A stretch of DNA of 64,000 bases from Tolypeutes matacus. Taxonomy: Eukaryota > Chordata > Mammalia > Cingulata > Chlamyphoridae. Where the stretch lies: the NCBI GenBank assembly GCA_026826555.1, contig JAKSZT010054304.1, positions 35,023,424 to 35,087,423 on the forward strand. Reading direction: 5' to 3'. The position numbers were made by a program, and so were the translations under genes. The notes under the pieces are model-generated. The model was not told the DNA's origin. It worked only from the letters and a program-made list of their open reading frames with translations, and searched no databases. Shown one piece after another: positions 10,616 through 21,815 of the stretch; position 1 is the stretch's first letter, and each line of letters opens with the position of its first letter.

Positions 10616-12195
10616 GGACTTCATTAAGGAAAGATAGAGGATCACTGATGTGGGTGTTGGTGATGGAAGGATATGTGGGGAGGTGTGCACCTGGGGCATG
10701 CCTCTGTGGCATATGAATATGGTCAAGTGGTCATGGGGCATTGTCTTGGTGGGTGGAGACCCACACAATAACTGAAAAAATATTGAATTCCCATCCTGGG
10801 AAGTCCTGCTGCCTTCTCTAATAGAGCAGAAAGAATCACCCAAGTATATAGGCAGTGCCTAGTGAAAGAGGATAGACTATTATGCCAGGCCCTTGATAGT
10901 GACGGTTGTACTTAAGAACCTTTTATTTGTGAAATTGAAATATTGTGTAGTATTATATATTGCTTAAGAGTTAGCTCCTGAAAGTTTCCTTGTTGCTCAA
11001 ATGTGGTCTCTCTCTAAGCCAAATTCAGCATATAAATGCACTACATTCCTCACCATGTGGGACATGACTCCCAGGGTTGAGCCTCCCTGGCACCAAGGGA
11101 TTACTATCAAGGGCCAAATAGCAATGTGTTTGGACCAAAAGGGGAAAATATTAAATAAAAATGAGTTTTTATGGCTAAGAGATGAGTTGGGGGGACATTC
11201 CAGATGTTATGCTTATGCACATCACAGGAGGATCTCATTGACTGCTACAGTAAACAATGCCTCAAACAGGGGAGATCCTAAGGGCTCTAGAGACATCTGG
11301 ATACTATAGATAGGGCATACAACCCCAGGGAATTGGCACCCTGTCAGTAGGCCTTACTTTGGAATATATGCTCCCAATGTAACAGAGTTGGACTCTTCTA
11401 TAATTTCCCTACACATGGCTACACTGCCTCTTTTATTTGAACCTATAATCAGCACTATACTCATTAAATATATGTACCAGAGACTTAAATCTTTGGTCTA
11501 TTCATATCCTGGTTGAGCCCTGAATCTCAGCAGAGTTGCAATACTCAGTCTCCAGTTCATTGGATTTGCCCAGGACAATTAACAAAAGGATACTGATGGA
11601 CAATGCCATCCCTCCAAAATAGAGAGTATCTACAACTGCAAGCAAGAGAGTTCTATCATCTGCCCAATGGGATCTAAGACCCCTCTGAATCAGAAACAGA
11701 GTAGGCATCACCATCCCCAAATCCTCAAGATTGAGGAATGCACAAACATAAGGGGGGAGTACAACAATGGACAAAAGTAGACTTATTATTATTCCAGCAA
11801 TGGAAGAACTTTTATCATTGGTATAAAAGCAGTGACCATCAGAGGTTCTGATGGGAGGGAGAGGGAAGAATAAGTATAACATGGGGAAATTTTTGGACAC
11901 TGGAATTGTTCTGCATGACATAGCAATGACAGACACAGGCCAGTATACATTTTGTCAAAACCTATAAAATTGTGTGGTGGAAAGTGTAAAATATAATGTA
12001 AACTATAGACCGTGGTTAGTAGCAATGCTTCAAAACGTGTTCATCAATTGTAACAAATGTACTATACTAATGAAAGATGTTGTTAATGGGGGAATGAGTG
12101 GGAGCAGAGGGGGTGGGGTATATTTCCCTATATTTTTGATGTAGCATTCATGTAATCTAAAGCTTCTTTCAAAATAAATAAAATTTTAAGAAAGA
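10616..12195 (+). mobile_element. L1 3' UTR-type repeat, plus strand
   Basis: A long noncoding element ending in an A-rich tail with AATAAATAAA (12174-12183). I recognise its blocks as a high-copy xenarthran repeat: GGTGTGCACCTGGGGCATGC (10682-10701), CAAATGTGGTCTCTCTCTAAG (about 10998), GTGGGACATGACTCCCAGGG (11057-11076), CTTATGCACATCAC (11212-11225) and GAGCCCTGAATCTCAGCAGAG (about 11514). The end (about 11998-12110) carries a module, ACTATAGACCGTGGTTAGTAG with 'tgtaacaaatgt' and 'gttgttaatggggg', that also occurs in the 3' UTR of the full-length L1 at 47-55 kb and in old L1M 3' ends. I therefore read it as a long L1 3' UTR, 5'-truncated. Open frames at 11001-11309 (plus) and 11502-11936 (minus) lie inside it and are not genes. 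Confidence 0.7.
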
Positions 12196-15100
12196 AAGAT
12201 ACTCTCAGAATGATACAAAATTAGTACTAAGATTTGGGAATTGTTACCCAAGAAAAATAAAAAAATATGAGTTATTATCGTACCAGAAGGGTATCCATCT
12301 AATGAATGCTGATCCATGTTATTCAGCAGCAATTCATATGGTAAAATACTTATTTCTGGTAATACGGGAGGCAGGTCATGTATGGTATGAATTTTAGGTT
12401 TAAGGGAAAGGTGAAAAAACAGAATGTTAGTTCATCTTATTTGCTATTGGCTTTGTTTAACATAAGAAAGAGTTGAAAGATTTAGCAAATTTCCAAGCAG
12501 GGATGAAAAGGTATAGAGAACTTTCAGAAATCTGAGGCTTAAGGGGCTTGAAAAAGGCTGTTTCTTTAACCTGTAAGAGAATAGGAGAAACACAAGAGAA
12601 AACCTTGAGTGGCCATGGTCTATAGAAGTTCAGCCTTGTGTCAAAGACCAAATTAAAGCATGATTTCCATACCTACTGTTAATTTTCCCTCAACGGATGT
12701 GTCTCAAGGCAAAGTTCTCAAATTAGGACGATTGGACCAAATAAAAGTTCTTACGTAGATTAAAAAACAATTTAGATTGTGGTTATAGGTATAGGAAGCT
12801 AATGGAATCAGGTAGGTAAGAAACCTGATGACTTTTTTGAAGAGTTATATTCCAAAAAGAACCAAGAGTCTGTGATTCAGACTTCAAATGACATTTGGGT
12901 CTCCAACTCACAATATATGAACTAGACTAGAAATCAAATGACTGTAGTATTAAATCATTATGCCTCAGCTTCGATATACAGCTTTGTGTTCCTGACCAAC
13001 AAATCTTATCTTTCCATGTCACATTGTTTTGTAATGGAAAAAAATAAGTAATAATATATCAGTTAGACATTTCAGAATTTTTTGAGAATAAAATGAAAGT
13101 GAACATTCTTGGAAAATGTTGTAGGGTAATATAAAGAAAAACGGAGTCACACAGGAATCCAGGGTTCTGCAGTATGCATCAGGCTCTGACATCATGCAGC
13201 TCACCCTTATCACTTAGTTGCCAGAATGTGTTTATCTTCGAATAGCAACCTTGTTTGGAGCCTCTAAGATATCTGGACCGGATTATTTTGCAAGTTAGAC
13301 ACTGAACATTTAAACAAATGAGTTGTTTTGCTTTTTGGACAGCTCCCAGATGGAATGATTTTTAACATCTACAGTCGATATAAAGAAAGAAACAAAAGAA
13401 CATTGCCTTCCAGATTATATTAAATTTTAATTGTGTCAGGTCATACAAGTTATTAAGATAAAAGTGAAATAAAAATGATGTGGGGGTTCTTTTTTGAAAA
13501 TAAAAATGAAAGCTCAACAGACAATTTTGTTGTTTCAAATGAATTTACGTTCTGGGCATAGCAAATTTTATTTTATTTTTTAAACTATAGACTAAGAGAA
13601 GCATAAGACGTGAATGTGTATATTTCCCCTAGAGTCTCTCTCATGAATGCTTTCTAGGGCTTCGTAGGTCAAAACCACTGTGAGCAGTGCCATGTCAATT
13701 AAAACCACCTACAAATTGAAGTGTATTTTGGCTTTCAGTTACTCTCAAAAATGTGCAATGTCTGAAAAGTTCAGTCGTCTACAATAATCTGAACTGGGGG
13801 TTAATTTACCAAGTTTGGTTTATTATTCAAAATAGAGGCTACACTGTCTTGATACATTTAAAACAAGAACAAAAATTTGTTTTTTGCCCTTGCCACATGC
13901 ACATATAAGCTGTCTGGGAGTTCTGTTCAGTTTTACTGCCACCCTTACTCTGGGATTCAGCATAATGTACCAGCTGCTATCTGAACAAAGGTGGTAACCG
14001 TGGCTGAGCGGGGAAAGAAAGTGGCAAAGTACATGCTGGCTATTAAAGCGTCTGCTGGGAAGTGACACATGGTCATTTTTTTTCCCTTTTCATTGACCAC
14101 AGGAGCTCACAGGGCCAACCATCTCTGAGATATATAGCACAGTGAGTTTACACCTCCTGTAGACCCAATGAAGCATAATACGCTCAACACTTTGGGCTAC
14201 TTCGAATGGTCAGATTAATCATATACATTCCAAATGATTACTTCTGTATATAGAATATTTTTTACTTGAGTATAATATCCTAGGCTATTTCCTCCAAGTC
14301 CCAAGCTTATTCAGGATCTACCAAACTTTTGAATTACAAAGTAAAAAAAAAATAATCAAAACTAGAGACAAAATAAACCAGTATTTCCACAGTCCACAGA
14401 CTAAAATATAGGTTTGTTCCTAAAAATAGTTTTTGTATTACTGCTTTTCATTTTCATGTCTGCTTTATAATTTTCATGAGATACTGGTTAGGTAATTAGA
14501 AATGTTTCAAGTGGTATGGTGACTGTTTCATCTCACCAGAAGCTGGTACCATTGAAAGTGCTCAAAAAAATGGCATCCTGACAAAATCGAGAATACCTGC
14601 AGCATTGGCCGGCAGGCAATGCCACTTAAGGATAGCTTGATGTTACCATTAAAGAACTGCTGTCTGAAAGATTTATTTGAAGTTAAGAGGGGAGTTAGGT
14701 TGTTAGGTTGTGAAAATGGGTGTGAGTGTTACTAAACTCTAAAAATCAGAGAGTTTGTATATATTTTGATGCTATATTATTCCTGTATACAAAGTTCATT
14801 AATTAGTTTTATGTAATCTTTAGAGACTAAACTTTGTATCACCAGAAAATGACTGTTAAATGTAGTATTTAAAATTTTTAATGGTTTTAATATTGAATCC
14901 TATTTTAGCTAATATTAATATTCACATACTACTTTCTTTATATTTGTTTGGCATGTTTCATTCATTTTTCATCTTATAAATTAAAAAACATTTTTTCCTT
15001 GTAAATGGCATGTATTTTTAAACTTATTTGAGAACTCTGGCCTTTTAAAAGGGGAATTTAAGCAGTTTATATTGATTTAAGTAAATATAATATTTCTACC

Positions 15101-15289
15101 ATGATAATTCTATCATAGTTAATATGATAATCCTATCATATTATATACTTAAATATATTTATATTTTTAAAGATAAAGCATAAAATAAAAAATTTAAATT
15201 TTCCAAAAATTAAATTGTCTCTTTTCTTAGTGAGTCTTATATTCGATTTTCTCATTATTAGACATTCCATCCTTCTAATTATTCTATGA
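12196..15289. other. Unassigned 3.1-kb stretch
   Basis: No repeat family, exon or RNA gene recognised. Short open frames at 12457-12651, 13019-13213, 13823-14068 and 15136-15339, all on the minus strand, show no domain. The 13600-14200 segment is less AT-rich and free of visible repeats, so it would be a reasonable place to look for a conserved noncoding element, but nothing in the sequence proves one. Confidence 0.45.
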
Positions 15290-16090
15290 ATAAACCTTGG
15301 AATTACGTTTGACTTATCTCTTTCATACATCACATCCATCTATAATGAGTTCCTATTGGCTCTAATTTTAAATTTAGTGAAAAACACAACCACTTCTTGC
15401 CTTCTCCACTGTTAGCATCTGGTCCAGGCCACAAACATCATTTCCTTGGGTCTAGCAACATCTCCTGATTGCTCTCCCTGTTTCTACATTTACCTCCTTG
15501 ACCTAATCTCAACATAGCATCTAGAATGATCCTTCTAATATGTGCTAGTTTACTTCACTCTTATGCCCAAATTCTCCCAATGGCTCTCCATTCCCTCAGA
15601 GCGAAAGCTCAATCCTTGAATTACCTACCACACCTTACATGATCAGTGCACCTCCCATTATCCCTACCAAGCTTCGTTCTTGTGGTCACTGCTCCAACCG
15701 GACCTTTGCACTGGCTGTTTTCGCTGCTTGCAACGATCTCCCTCCATATGGCTCAGACCTCCTTGCGTGTTTGTCTGAATGCCATCTTCTCAGGGAGGCC
15801 TGGCCAGACCACTTTATTTAAAAATTCAACTGCTCTCTCTCTGTTCCAAGCTTAGGCCGTCCAGACACTCCTTACCTGTGTTATGTTCCTTTTTTTCCAT
15901 ATCACCTTCTCTTTCTAATGTGCTAATAATATAACATGTGATAACGTTTCATGCTTATTGCTGTCTAGATTTTAAACTCATGAGGGAAGGAATATTTAGC
16001 TGTTTCCTCTCCTCTCATATGTGCCAAGTGCTCAGAACAGTGCCTGGTATATAGTAGGTTTTCAAAAAATATTTGTTGAATGAATGGATG
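15290..16090 (+). mobile_element. L2 (LINE2) 3' end, about 800 bp, with coding remnant
   Basis: One of the best-preserved L2 copies here. In order: a block like 'actgttagcatctggtccaggcc' with 'ctcctgattgctctccctg', AGAATGATCCTTCTAAT (15521-15537), CCCAATGGCTCTCCATTCCC (15577-15596), CTCCAACCGGACCTTTGCACTGGCTG (about 15691), GGGAGGCCTGGCCAGACCAC (15795-15814, the 'gggaagccttccctgaccacc' block), and the 3' tail CAGAACAGTGCCTGGTATATAGTAGG (about 16033) with 'atttgttgaatgaatgg'. The open frame at 15639-15821 is the residue of the L2 ORF2 carboxy-terminus and is not functional. Confidence 0.85.
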
Positions 16091-16439
16091 CAAGGTCCCT
16101 GGCAATTCAATAAGGTAAGAATAAGAAATAAAGTGTATAAAGATCAGAAGAAAAGAAATATAGGTTTCATTTCACAAATGATCTAATAGGTTATATAGAA
16201 CATCATATATATATATACACATAGACACATATATATATACATACACACACTTACATATGCAAAGTTTTAGAATCAAAATGATAGTTAAGTTACCAGGCTG
16301 GATTAAAAAAAAAAAACTAAAATAATTTTCCCTATATTCCTGCAATTCACATTTAAAAAATCCATATAATTTTTTAAATGATATTAGAAATTAAAAATTC
16401 CTTCAAATAAATCTAACTGAATATGTGTCAGTTCTCTCC
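16091..16439. repeat. Unassigned sequence with (TA)/(CA) microsatellite
   Basis: Positions 16203-16252 are TA and CA dinucleotide runs with interruptions. Nothing else recognised. Confidence 0.65.
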
Positions 16440-17075
16440 TGAGTGAAGTATAAAACTACATTAAGAGCCAAAAAGGAGACATAGAAGGGTGCATCCTGTT
16501 TATAACTTAGCAGACCCATTTTTAAAATATATAAATTCTCATCTAATTGATTCATAGAGTCAATGCAATTCCTATCAAAATTCCAGCAGAATTATGCAAC
16601 TTGACAAAATTATTCTAATATGTATAAAGACTAGAAAGTGTTACCAGTAGTCAAAGACATCCTGAAGAAAAAAAATATAGGAAGACTTTCCTAGTAGATA
16701 TCAGGGCTTACTGTGAATTTAATATTTGTTTTAATTTGAATTTATTTGAATGTGTATATGAATTAGGCAGTGTACCATTGGTGAAAAACATAGGAACAAA
16801 ATAAAAAGCTCAAAATCAGATGCACAAATAAATGGACATGTTCATATATGACAAAGGCAGGTCCAGATCATTGGGGTTAAGGATGGACACTCCAATAAAT
16901 GGAGATGAAAGAAAAAAAATTGGGTCTTACCTCACACTACCACACATAAAAAGCATGTTCACATTAAAAAAAAAAGGCTAAACATAAAGATTGTTACATT
17001 TGACTGCATTAAAATTAAAACTTCATTCATCATAAGGTACCAAAAATTTAATAAACTCCTATGAATAAATAAGAA
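16440..17075 (+). mobile_element. Old L1 ORF2 fragment
   Basis: Plus-strand L1 ORF2 landmarks: CAATGCAATTCCTATCAAAATTCCAGCAG (about 16561), a degenerate 'ggacatgttcatatatgacaaaggc' for the 'gatttttgacaaagg' block, CCAATAAATGGAGATGA (16891-16907), TCTTACCTCACACTACCACACA (about 16925) and GACTGCATTAAAATTAAAACTTC (about 17002). Many stops and indels; no target-site duplication found. Confidence 0.8.
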
Positions 17076-18079
17076 AGTTCAGAAAAATATACATGGAGAT
17101 ACTGATTAGGCATCATATTGATTTTGATTATTTAATTCAATGAAATGGCTGGTTTGATTAAATTTGTTTTCCTACTGAAATAATGATTTGGCTCACTGGC
17201 TATTTTAATGGAATATCTAATTTTTAATTTCTAAATTTGTTCTAACTCAAAATCAGTAATTTATTCATGTCAACCCAGATATCATTCATTCTTGTAAATT
17301 CAATTTTGGTAAAGCATTTTATGTACTGAAAACAAAGAACTGAAATCATTAATATACAAATGGACTTTGATGAAGAACTTAGTCATAGAGCAATATAAGT
17401 GACTCTTTATCATATACCTTTTGAATTTAAGAAATGATTTTCTGTTAAGAAAAATAGTAAATTTATTTATCAAATTATTAATCACATTTCTGGAAGTTTA
17501 ACTCATTGTTATAGCTCTATTATTTTCCCAATTTGAGAATAATAGGCAGTATTATTATTTATTGGTAAGTCAATATGAATGAATTCATATTAAGGTATTT
17601 GGAAGTTTTTTCTTTTCTTTTTTTTCCTCTTTAAAAGTTCAGTTTACTTCTTGTAAAATAGATCTTATACATAAAAGCATAAATGGAGGAGAAATATTTA
17701 TAAAAATAAACCAAAAATAATGCACTCATAACCAACACAAATATTTAGATTTGCGGTTTTTTAAACCTCAATCCTTAGTCAAATCATATCGTACTTTTCC
17801 TTCTACAACATCCTTGCTTAGAAATTATGCTTTGTTTTTGATATTTAACTATGGTGATCCATATAGTTATATTTCATTCGTTTTCAGTGATGCAGAGTAT
17901 GTCAATGTTTCATTAAAATTACAATTTATTTATCCTTTCTACTCTGATAGTCATCTAGTTTGCTTGCCTAGTTCCGTTTAGTTTGCTTTTATGAAAAATA
18001 CTGCTATGGATAATATCTTGCCTATCTTCTGGGGCCCATATACAAACTTTTCTTTGTAAGATTCTTTTGCTGGCCTAGC
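17076..18079. other. Unassigned AT-rich sequence, possibly degenerate antisense L1 near its end
   Basis: No gene. The part at 17930-18060 (GCTTTTATGAAAAATACTGCTATGGATAAT and after) faintly resembles antisense L1 ORF2 ('gaataaagctgctatgaacat'), but I could not extend the match. Open frames at 17300-17485 and 17751-17981 are short and featureless. Confidence 0.4.
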
Positions 18080-18450
18080 TTGGGAACTCTCCTTTGGTTA
18101 TAATCATTTGATAACTCTACTGGGCCTGCAGAATCCAAGATAGACTCACTCAATCTCTCTGGCACTTGCTGCTGGTCATAGGCTAAGAGAAATCAGTTCT
18201 CTTCCATATATCTTCTCATCTTTTAGTAAGCTAGTCTGGGTTTTTGCATTGTATGGTGGTCTCAGAATTTTAATAAAGTGAGAGCAAAAGGTGCAGGTAT
18301 CTTAAGGTCTAGGTTCTGGAGTTCACACACATTCTGTTCGTCAAAAGAAAGGCACAAAACCAGTCCAGTTTCAAGAGGTAGGGAAGTAGATTCCATCTCT
18401 TGTGGCCATGTGTTCAGTATACCTCATTCCATCCCCCAGCCACAAAAATT
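18080..18450 (-). mobile_element. MLT1-like LTR fragment, minus strand (first of two)
   Basis: In reverse complement this follows an ERVL-MaLR type (MLT1) LTR: GGCCACAAGAGATGGAATCT (complement of 18384-18403), a block for 'gaccaatagaatgtggcag', and the 'gagaccacatgg' style block. Compared directly with the next element, TATGGTGGTCTCAGAATTTTAATAAAGTGAG (about 18253) aligns with 'cattgtggtctcaggattccaagaaagtgagg' at about 18715. The distal part of the LTR is missing. Confidence 0.55.
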
Positions 18451-18912
18451 TGTGCTAGTTAAAAATTGCTACTTAATAAATCATCCCAAACGTAATAATA
18501 CAACAATGATTTATATTTCCCTTGAGACTTTGGTTGGGCAACCTGCTCAGTTTTCCTACCCTTCTAGGCTGGGACCACTTGTGTAGCAGCAATGGTTTGG
18601 GATCTGGGGATGACTGTTAGTCTAGTAGTTGGAGCTGGCTGTTGACTGGGGAGATTTTCATCTTCTGTAGGCAGCACTTAACCCTCCAGCAAAGTACACT
18701 GGGGTTTTTCACACCATTGTGGTCTCAGGATTCCAAGAAAGTGAGGGCAGAAGCCACAAAGCCTTAAAATTTCTTGGTCCTGCAGCCTTCCCAATATTAT
18801 TTCCTGCACAGTGTATTGGTCAAAGCCAGTTGTAAGTCCAGGAGAAAATAAACTTCTCCTATTGATGTGAGCAGTGCAAAATATCATGGAGATATTTTCA
18901 GTCTATCACAGC
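18451..18912 (-). mobile_element. MLT1-like LTR, minus strand (second of two)
   Basis: A near-complete copy of the same LTR family. On the plus strand the start TGTGCTAGTTAAAAATTGCTAC corresponds to the complement of the LTR 3' end ('..gcagcaatagataactgaaaca'), 'aacaatgatttat' is the degraded complement of its AATAAA region, and the CACAGTGTATTGGTCAAAGCC block (about 18806) marks the upstream half. The two copies lie head to tail in the same orientation. Two LTRs of one provirus whose interior was lost, or two separate insertions, would both fit. No retroviral coding sequence is present. Confidence 0.6.
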
Positions 18913-19109
18913 TTGGAAAGCTTTTTGTTTTAAAGTTTATTATCTGAGATTAATAAAGTACATCAGCTTTTATTAAGAAATATTTTGGTTAACATGCCCT
19001 GTAATGTTTTAGGCATTTACGTTTCAATCTTTCTTTGCCCTTATGTTTTAAGTAGCATATTAATTTTGCTTTTAAAATACATTAAAACATCTTTGTTTTT
19101 TAACCTTTT

Positions 19110-19560
19110 TATCTTTCTTGCTTTATAAAATAAATATTTTCACTCACCTTTTCTATATATTTTTTTATTATTGGATAAGTTGTGAGTTTAAAAAACAATC
19201 ATGCATCACATACAGGATTCACATATATTACCCCACCACAAATACTTTGCATTGTTGTAGAATATTTGTTACAAATGATGAAAGAACATCATCAAAATAT
19301 TACTGCTAGCTATAGTCCATAGCTTACTGTTGGTGTATTTCCCCCATAAAACACCCTATTATTAACACCATGTATTAGTATTGTATATTTTTATAGTTCA
19401 TGAGAGAACGTTTTTATATTGGTACTGTTAACCACAGCCCATTATCCACCACAGAGTCCACGGTATTATATGGTCCCATGCCTTATACAATCCATCCAAG
19501 TGTATACTCAGTGGCTCTCAGTTTCATCACAGAGTTGTACTGTCATCACCTCCTATTATT
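19110..19560 (-). mobile_element. L1 3' UTR fragment, minus strand
   Basis: Reads as the reverse complement of the full-length L1's own 3' UTR (54228-55168): CACAAATACTTTGCATTGTTGTAG (about 19238) pairs with the complement of 'acaacaatgcaaagtgttggtgg' at about 55017, and GAACATCATCAAAATATTACTGC (about 19286) with the complement of 'gtaatattttgatgatgttc' at 54971-54990. It continues past 19350 with blocks not shared by that copy. This belongs to the same L1 lineage in minus orientation. Confidence 0.7.
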
Positions 19561-19978
19561 TTTTTCTGTGAGCTAGTTTGGATTTTGGAACACTACTTTC
19601 CTTCTCATGTTATGTGATGTACTCTATCTATGTTGCTTAGATTCAGTGGTAATTCTAATCTGTCATTGGATTGAACAGAATTATAAAATGTGTCAATTTT
19701 GTTCTTGGATTGTGCCAACATCTCTTGTAGAAAGTACAGAAAAAAAATGAAGTTAAATGGACTCTCAAGTAATCTGACATAATTTCTCTATTATCTGGAT
19801 AAAATACAATGGAAATGTTTTGTTTGATGCTGTTTGCCAGTTATTTATTTCCAGAAAGAGTCATAATATTTTTAATACTACCCTCAATAGAAACTTCTGA
19901 ATGGGAAAAGAAAGTTAATTTCATTTAGCTATATTTTATTAATAATCATTGAGTTTTCTCATATTAAAAGAAAGTTTT

Positions 19979-19994
19979 AAATACCATGAAATAT
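19979..19994. repeat. Target-site duplication of the SINE, left copy
   Basis: AAATACCATGAAATAT, repeated identically at 20179-20194 on the other side of the SINE. Confidence 0.9.
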
Positions 19995-20178
19995 GGGAAG
20001 CGGCTGTGGCTCAATCAGTAGGGCTCCCGTATACCATATGGGAGGCCCCGGGTTCGGTTCCCGGGGCCTCCTGGTGAAGGCAAGCCCGCCTGCACGGCAT
20101 GGTTAGCTGACCTAGCGAGCACAAGCAGCAAGGGGGGGATAAATGAATAAATAAATAAAATCTTAAAAAAAAAAAAAT
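19995..20178 (+). mobile_element. tRNA-derived SINE (DAS type), full length
   Basis: A pol III retroposon with a tRNA-like head: A box TGGCTCAATCAGTA (20007-20020) and B box GGTTCGGTTCC (20051-20061) at tRNA spacing, then a tRNA-unrelated body (CCTGCACGGCATGGTTAGCTGACC, about 20089), an AATAAATAAATAAAA tail and poly(A). Identical 16-bp target-site duplications flank it. The head resembles xenarthran DAS SINEs. Bases 20041-20071 form a perfect 12-bp stem (GGAGGCCCCGGG / CCCGGGGCCTCC) with a TTCGGTT loop, longer than the 5-bp T arm of a tRNA. It moves with L1 machinery and encodes no protein. It is not a tRNA gene: the other arms do not fold. Confidence 0.9.
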
Positions 20179-20194
20179 AAATACCATGAAATAT
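20179..20194. repeat. Target-site duplication of the SINE, right copy
   Basis: Identical 16-bp match to 19979-19994, directly after the A-rich tail. Confidence 0.9.
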
Positions 20195-21409
20195 TATTTA
20201 GAAAATAGCTTTTCTTTGATTTTTATAAAGTAATTTTGCCAGAAACACTTCTTCAATATTTTTTTGACTAATTTAAAATAAGGTATTAATTTTGAGATTG
20301 AGCATACTTTTTCCTTTGGTTTCTGCTGTATTTCTTATTTTGCTAGGAATTTGTAAGCAAAACATTTCATTTTTATTCTAACATATTGAAAAACCTGATA
20401 TTTCTATTATCAGAACTATTTTTGAATGTTTTTCATTTTAATTTCCTCAAATTAAGCCCATCTTTCTTAAAAGCAGTTGAATACACCTTAAAGTAAACAA
20501 TTGTGATAGCAAATCTGAATCTGTGAACATGTGAACTATGGCAAGCATGTCTAATTTAGCAGGGATATTAACAACAGAACAATTGTATCATAAATATTAA
20601 TAAAATACTAGGACAAGGATGAAGATTAGAGATCATAATTCAATATTTTTCCAAGAATATTATTGAAAAAGATTGCCTTGAATTTTTACTTCAAAATATA
20701 TTTTGTATTTTCAAAATTATTTGTATTTCTTAGGCATTAGTCAATATTAACTGTGAAGTCTTGATAATGGGTGGACAAGAGGAGATAAGGAGAACGTATG
20801 GTCAAATTTAAGTCAAGACTATTTTCTGAGGACATGTTGGGTGGATTAACAAATTTGTGGATTTCCTATGGTTGTAGTGCAGCAGGGTTCTGGAAGTTTT
20901 CTTTCCTTAAGGAAGCTAAGAATTAGTCAGGGGCTGATTAATACACAGAACAAGTAAATCTCTCCCTTCCCTTTTCTCATGGCTTCCTAAGGAGACTTTG
21001 AAGCCTGACCTCTAGCATTTGACTTCTTAAGGAGGGAGGAGAATGTGGAGAGGAAAGGGTTCTAAAACTGTCCACATATTCCCAGCTTCAGCTAGAGCTA
21101 CTTCTTCCTGATTAGGTGCCACTGGCTGAACTCTAAGCAACACGAGGAAGATAAAGTGGCCCCTGCCCATTTTGACCACTTAAGTCATAAATCAATCTGT
21201 TGAGTAATTGAGAGTTGACAGTATTTATATGCCTCTGTTATTCTATTAGGCTTCCAAATAGCATTATTAAAATGTCTAATAAACTCCACCCTGACTAACT
21301 TAAAAAAAAAAAAATGTACACAAGAGTCAACTTCATTATCAACAAACTACAGGCTTTGCCTGAGTCCCTAAAGCAGGTGACAATTTGATTTTTAAGTGGC
21401 TTACTGATA
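20195..21409. other. Unassigned sequence
   Basis: No gene or confident repeat. The segment 20740-21190 is richer in GC than its surroundings and may be an old LTR, but I recognise no LTR landmarks in it. Confidence 0.4.
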
Positions 21410-21620
21410 CTTTGCATTGATGTAGCACCATTCAAACCAAATCTCAGTGTGCTCTACAAAACATTAATTAATGACTGCTCATAATATCCTGTAAAGGATG
21501 GTACATTTTGCAGCCACCCTTTTAGAGAGGAATTACCCAGGGGTTAAGAGGCTTGATAAAAGTCACACTTCAAAAGCCGTAGTGAAACTATGAACTGAGT
21601 TCAGAATATGAAAATATCAA
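21410..21620 (-). mobile_element. Possible MIR-type SINE, minus strand
   Basis: Succession of a 'cattatctcatttgatcctcacaacaaccctgtgaggtagg' like block (here CATTAATTAATGACTGCTCATAATATCCTGTAAAGG, degenerate), 'cccaggggttaagaggcttg' and 'agtcacactt..agccgtagtgaaactatgaactgagttcaga' fits the reverse complement of a MIR/MIR3 element. Strongly diverged. Confidence 0.4.
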
Positions 21621-21815
21621 TTTCTAGCACTATCAACTAACTCATTTCCTTTTACTGTGTCAATAGCCAAAGTAATTGCATGTTGTCTTTGACAAGGTTT
21701 TTAAAGCAAAAATTGCATAATTCATAAAATAAAAAGCCAATGTTTCAGAAGGCATTTCTAAATAGGTCTTATAATTGCTGCAAGTTTCTACCAGATGCTG
21801 AAAGCTGAATTTTTA

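Noticed and set aside
11502..11936. 144-codon minus-strand open frame as a gene
   Set aside because: It lies wholly inside the L1 3' UTR-type repeat, with homologous but stop-broken sequence at 1830-2700 and 40905-41335.
15639..15855. Two overlapping short proteins at 15.6-15.9 kb
   Set aside because: They are frames through the ORF2 remnant of an L2 element.
18080..18912. Retroviral provirus with coding genes
   Set aside because: Only LTR-like sequence is seen; there is no gag, pol or env trace between or next to the two copies.
20007..20071. tRNA gene suggested by A and B boxes
   Set aside because: Only the promoter-like boxes and one arm are tRNA-like; there is no anticodon arm or acceptor pairing, and the unit ends in an A-rich tail between target-site duplications, so it is a SINE.
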